From contig CALHVB010000124.1 of the NCBI GenBank assembly GCA_938039345.1, positions 1 through 17,245 of the forward strand: a DNA stretch of 17,245 bases, read 5' to 3'. The notes under the pieces were generated by a model. The model ran no database searches, was not told the DNA's origin, and saw only the letters and a program-made list of their open reading frames with translations. This document shows positions 15,720-17,245 of the stretch, in pieces. The DNA comes from an uncultured Sediminicola sp. (GTDB lineage: Bacteria; Bacteroidota; Bacteroidia; Flavobacteriales; Flavobacteriaceae). The translations under genes and the position numbers were made by a program. Numbering within the stretch: position 1 is the first letter of the stretch; the number at the start of each line of letters is the position of its first letter.

Positions 15720-17245
15720 ATGAACGGTACACAGTGGATACTTTTTATATTACTAATACAAGTAATACACTTTTTAGGAACATGGAAGCTATATGTAAAA
15801 GCTGGCAGAAAAGCTTGGGAAGCTGCTATTCCTGTATATAATGCCATAGTATTAATGCAAATTATTAATAGACCTAAATGGTGGGTTATACTGCTATTTA
15901 TACCTATTATTAATCTTTTACTATTCCCTGTAATATGGGTAGAAACCATAAGAAGTTTTGGTAAAAATTCTACTTTAGATACTTGGCTGGTAATTTTAAC
16001 ATTAGGATTCTACATATACTATGTAAATTACATGCTAGATGTAAAATATACTGAAGATAGAAGTCTACAACCAATAACAGCTATAGGAGAATGGGTAAGC
16101 TCTATTGTTTTTGCTATTGTTGCTGCTACATTAGTACACACTTACTTTATTCAGCCTTATGTAATACCTACAGGTTCATTAGAAAAAACATTACTGATAG
16201 GAGACTTTCTTTTTGTTAGTAAATTCCACTACGGAGCAAGAACACCTATGACAACTATTGCTGCACCAATGGTTCACGATACCTTACCCGTAATTAAAAC
16301 AAAATCTTATTTAAGCAAACCTCAATTACCCTATTTTAGACTTCCTGGATTTCAAGACATAAAACGCAATGATATTGTAGTTTTTAGCTGGCCTACTGAT
16401 ACTGTACGTCAATTTTTTGTAAAAGAAAAAGGAGTAAGAAAACCTATTGACAAAAAATCTAATTATGTAAAAAGATGTGTAGGTGTTCCTGGAGATTCTC
16501 TTTCTATTAGAGACGGATACGTATACATTAACGGAAAACAAACAATATTACCAGAAAGAGCAAGACCACAATACACACATACTGTCTATGCAAAAAAAGG
16601 GGTTTCTTCTAAATTATTAACAGAAGCTGGAGTTACCGATTTTAACAGAAAATATATAGCACAATCTTTAACTCAAGAACAAGCAAATGCATTAAGTAAG
16701 CATGTGTACGGTATATCACCATCTAGTCCTCATACGATTATTACACCTGCCAAAGGTATTCCAAATAAAGTTATTCAAAGAAATAGACTTTCATTACGAG
16801 AAGTTATAGACAGGGAACGTACTACAACTTTAACAGAGAAAGCTGCCGCTGCTTTAGCTAAAAACAATGCAATAGATTCTGTTGTAAAAAGAATATCTGC
16901 TAAAGGAAATATAGACAAAAACATATTTCCACATAAAAGTCAATTTGCTTGGAATCAGGATAATTTTGGTAATATTTATATTCCCGAAGCAGGAAAAACA
17001 GTTGCTTTAAATCTAAATGTATTACCTCTGTATAAAAAAATTATTAAAGAATACGAAGGAAATATATTAAGTGTTAATGGTAACCAAATAAGTATTAACG
17101 GAAAAGCAACAAACTCTTATACTTTTAAACAAGATTATTACTGGATGATGGGAGACAATAGGCATAGATCCGAGGATAGTCGCTTTTGGGGCTATGTACC
17201 CGCAGATCATATTGTGGGTAAACCAGTATTTGTATGGATGAGTAT
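15720..17245 (+). CDS. lepB: Signal peptidase I, 3'-truncated by the window edge
   Basis: Membrane serine protease (S26) that removes signal peptides after Sec export. From the ATG at 15720 there are 508 complete codons with no stop before the edge. About three hydrophobic segments occupy residues 5-100 (a DUF5684-like N-terminal region), and a further anchor at about 127-145 precedes the catalytic domain. Nucleophile Ser153 lies in IPTGSLEKTL; the usual Met after Ser is Leu. General base Lys251 lies in YVKRCVGVPGD. The C-terminal signature GDNRHRSEDSRFWGYVP starts at Gly478, and VGKPVFVWMS is the usual near-terminal strand, so only a few tens of residues at most are missing. Between Lys251 and GDN there are about 228 residues against about 128 in E. 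coli, which means a large extra insert. It probably belongs to the parA-to-dapB unit. Confidence 0.93.
   Translation, partial: MNGTQWILFILLIQVIHFLGTWKLYVKAGRKAWEAAIPVYNAIVLMQIINRPKWWVILLFIPIINLLLFPVIWVETIRSFGKNSTLDTWLVILTLGFYIYYVNYMLDVKYTEDRSLQPITAIGEWVSSIVFAIVAATLVHTYFIQPYVIPTGSLEKTLLIGDFLFVSKFHYGARTPMTTIAAPMVHDTLPVIKTKSYLSKPQLPYFRLPGFQDIKRNDIVVFSWPTDTVRQFFVKEKGVRKPIDKKSNYVKRCVGVPGDSLSIRDGYVYINGKQTILPERARPQYTHTVYAKKGVSSKLLTEAGVTDFNRKYIAQSLTQEQANALSKHVYGISPSSPHTIITPAKGIPNKVIQRNRLSLREVIDRERTTTLTEKAAAALAKNNAIDSVVKRISAKGNIDKNIFPHKSQFAWNQDNFGNIYIPEAGKTVALNLNVLPLYKKIIKEYEGNILSVNGNQISINGKATNSYTFKQDYYWMMGDNRHRSEDSRFWGYVPADHIVGKPVFVWMS

Noticed and set aside
15701..16541. Minus-strand ORFs of 71-82 codons within lepB
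   Set aside because: They are antisense to a signal peptidase frame with intact catalytic motifs.
1..17245. CRISPR array, insertion sequence, tRNA or rRNA
   Set aside because: No regularly spaced identical repeats, no transposase-like protein or terminal repeats, and no cloverleaf or rRNA sequence was recognised by eye.

Overview
This window looks like a chromosomal segment from a low-G+C member of the Bacteroidota, most likely a marine-type Flavobacteriaceae; I cannot name the genus. The evidence is A/T-rich DNA, starts mostly lacking Shine-Dalgarno sequences, promoter-like TAnnTTTG (-7) motifs typical of the Bacteroidota sigma factor, a secreted SprB-like repeat protein of the kind exported by the type IX secretion system, and a DUF5683 gene between parB and dapB.

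Layout. (1) 1-2738, minus strand: the N-terminal 912 codons of a very large secreted repeat protein whose C-terminus lies beyond the left edge. (2) 2739-3110: an A/T-rich intergenic stretch with a leader hairpin. (3) 3111-7992: a divergent peptidoglycan-recycling cluster, with murQ leftward and ampG, nagZ and anmK rightward. Together they can import anhydro-muropeptides, remove GlcNAc, phosphorylate anhydro-MurNAc and cleave the lactyl ether to give GlcNAc-6-phosphate. (4) 8054-12435: udk, a septum-initiator (FtsB/DivIC-like) gene and the two methylmalonyl-CoA mutase subunits mutA and mutB, tightly packed behind their own promoter-like motif. (5) 12586-17245: parA, parB, a DUF5683 membrane protein, dapB and lepB, the last cut by the right edge only a short way from its expected end. 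This block joins chromosome partition, lysine/diaminopimelate synthesis and protein export, which fits a growth and envelope housekeeping unit.

No mobile element, CRISPR array, tRNA or rRNA was seen. The window is mostly conserved flavobacterial core. The less ordinary parts are the repeat-protein gene with its structured leader, the uncharacterised DUF5683 gene coupled to parB, four gene junctions with the same 8-nt start/stop overlap, a perfect 16-bp palindrome over the anmK stop codon next to the udk promoter, and a repeat-bearing region before parA. I found no convincing new defence or mobile system.
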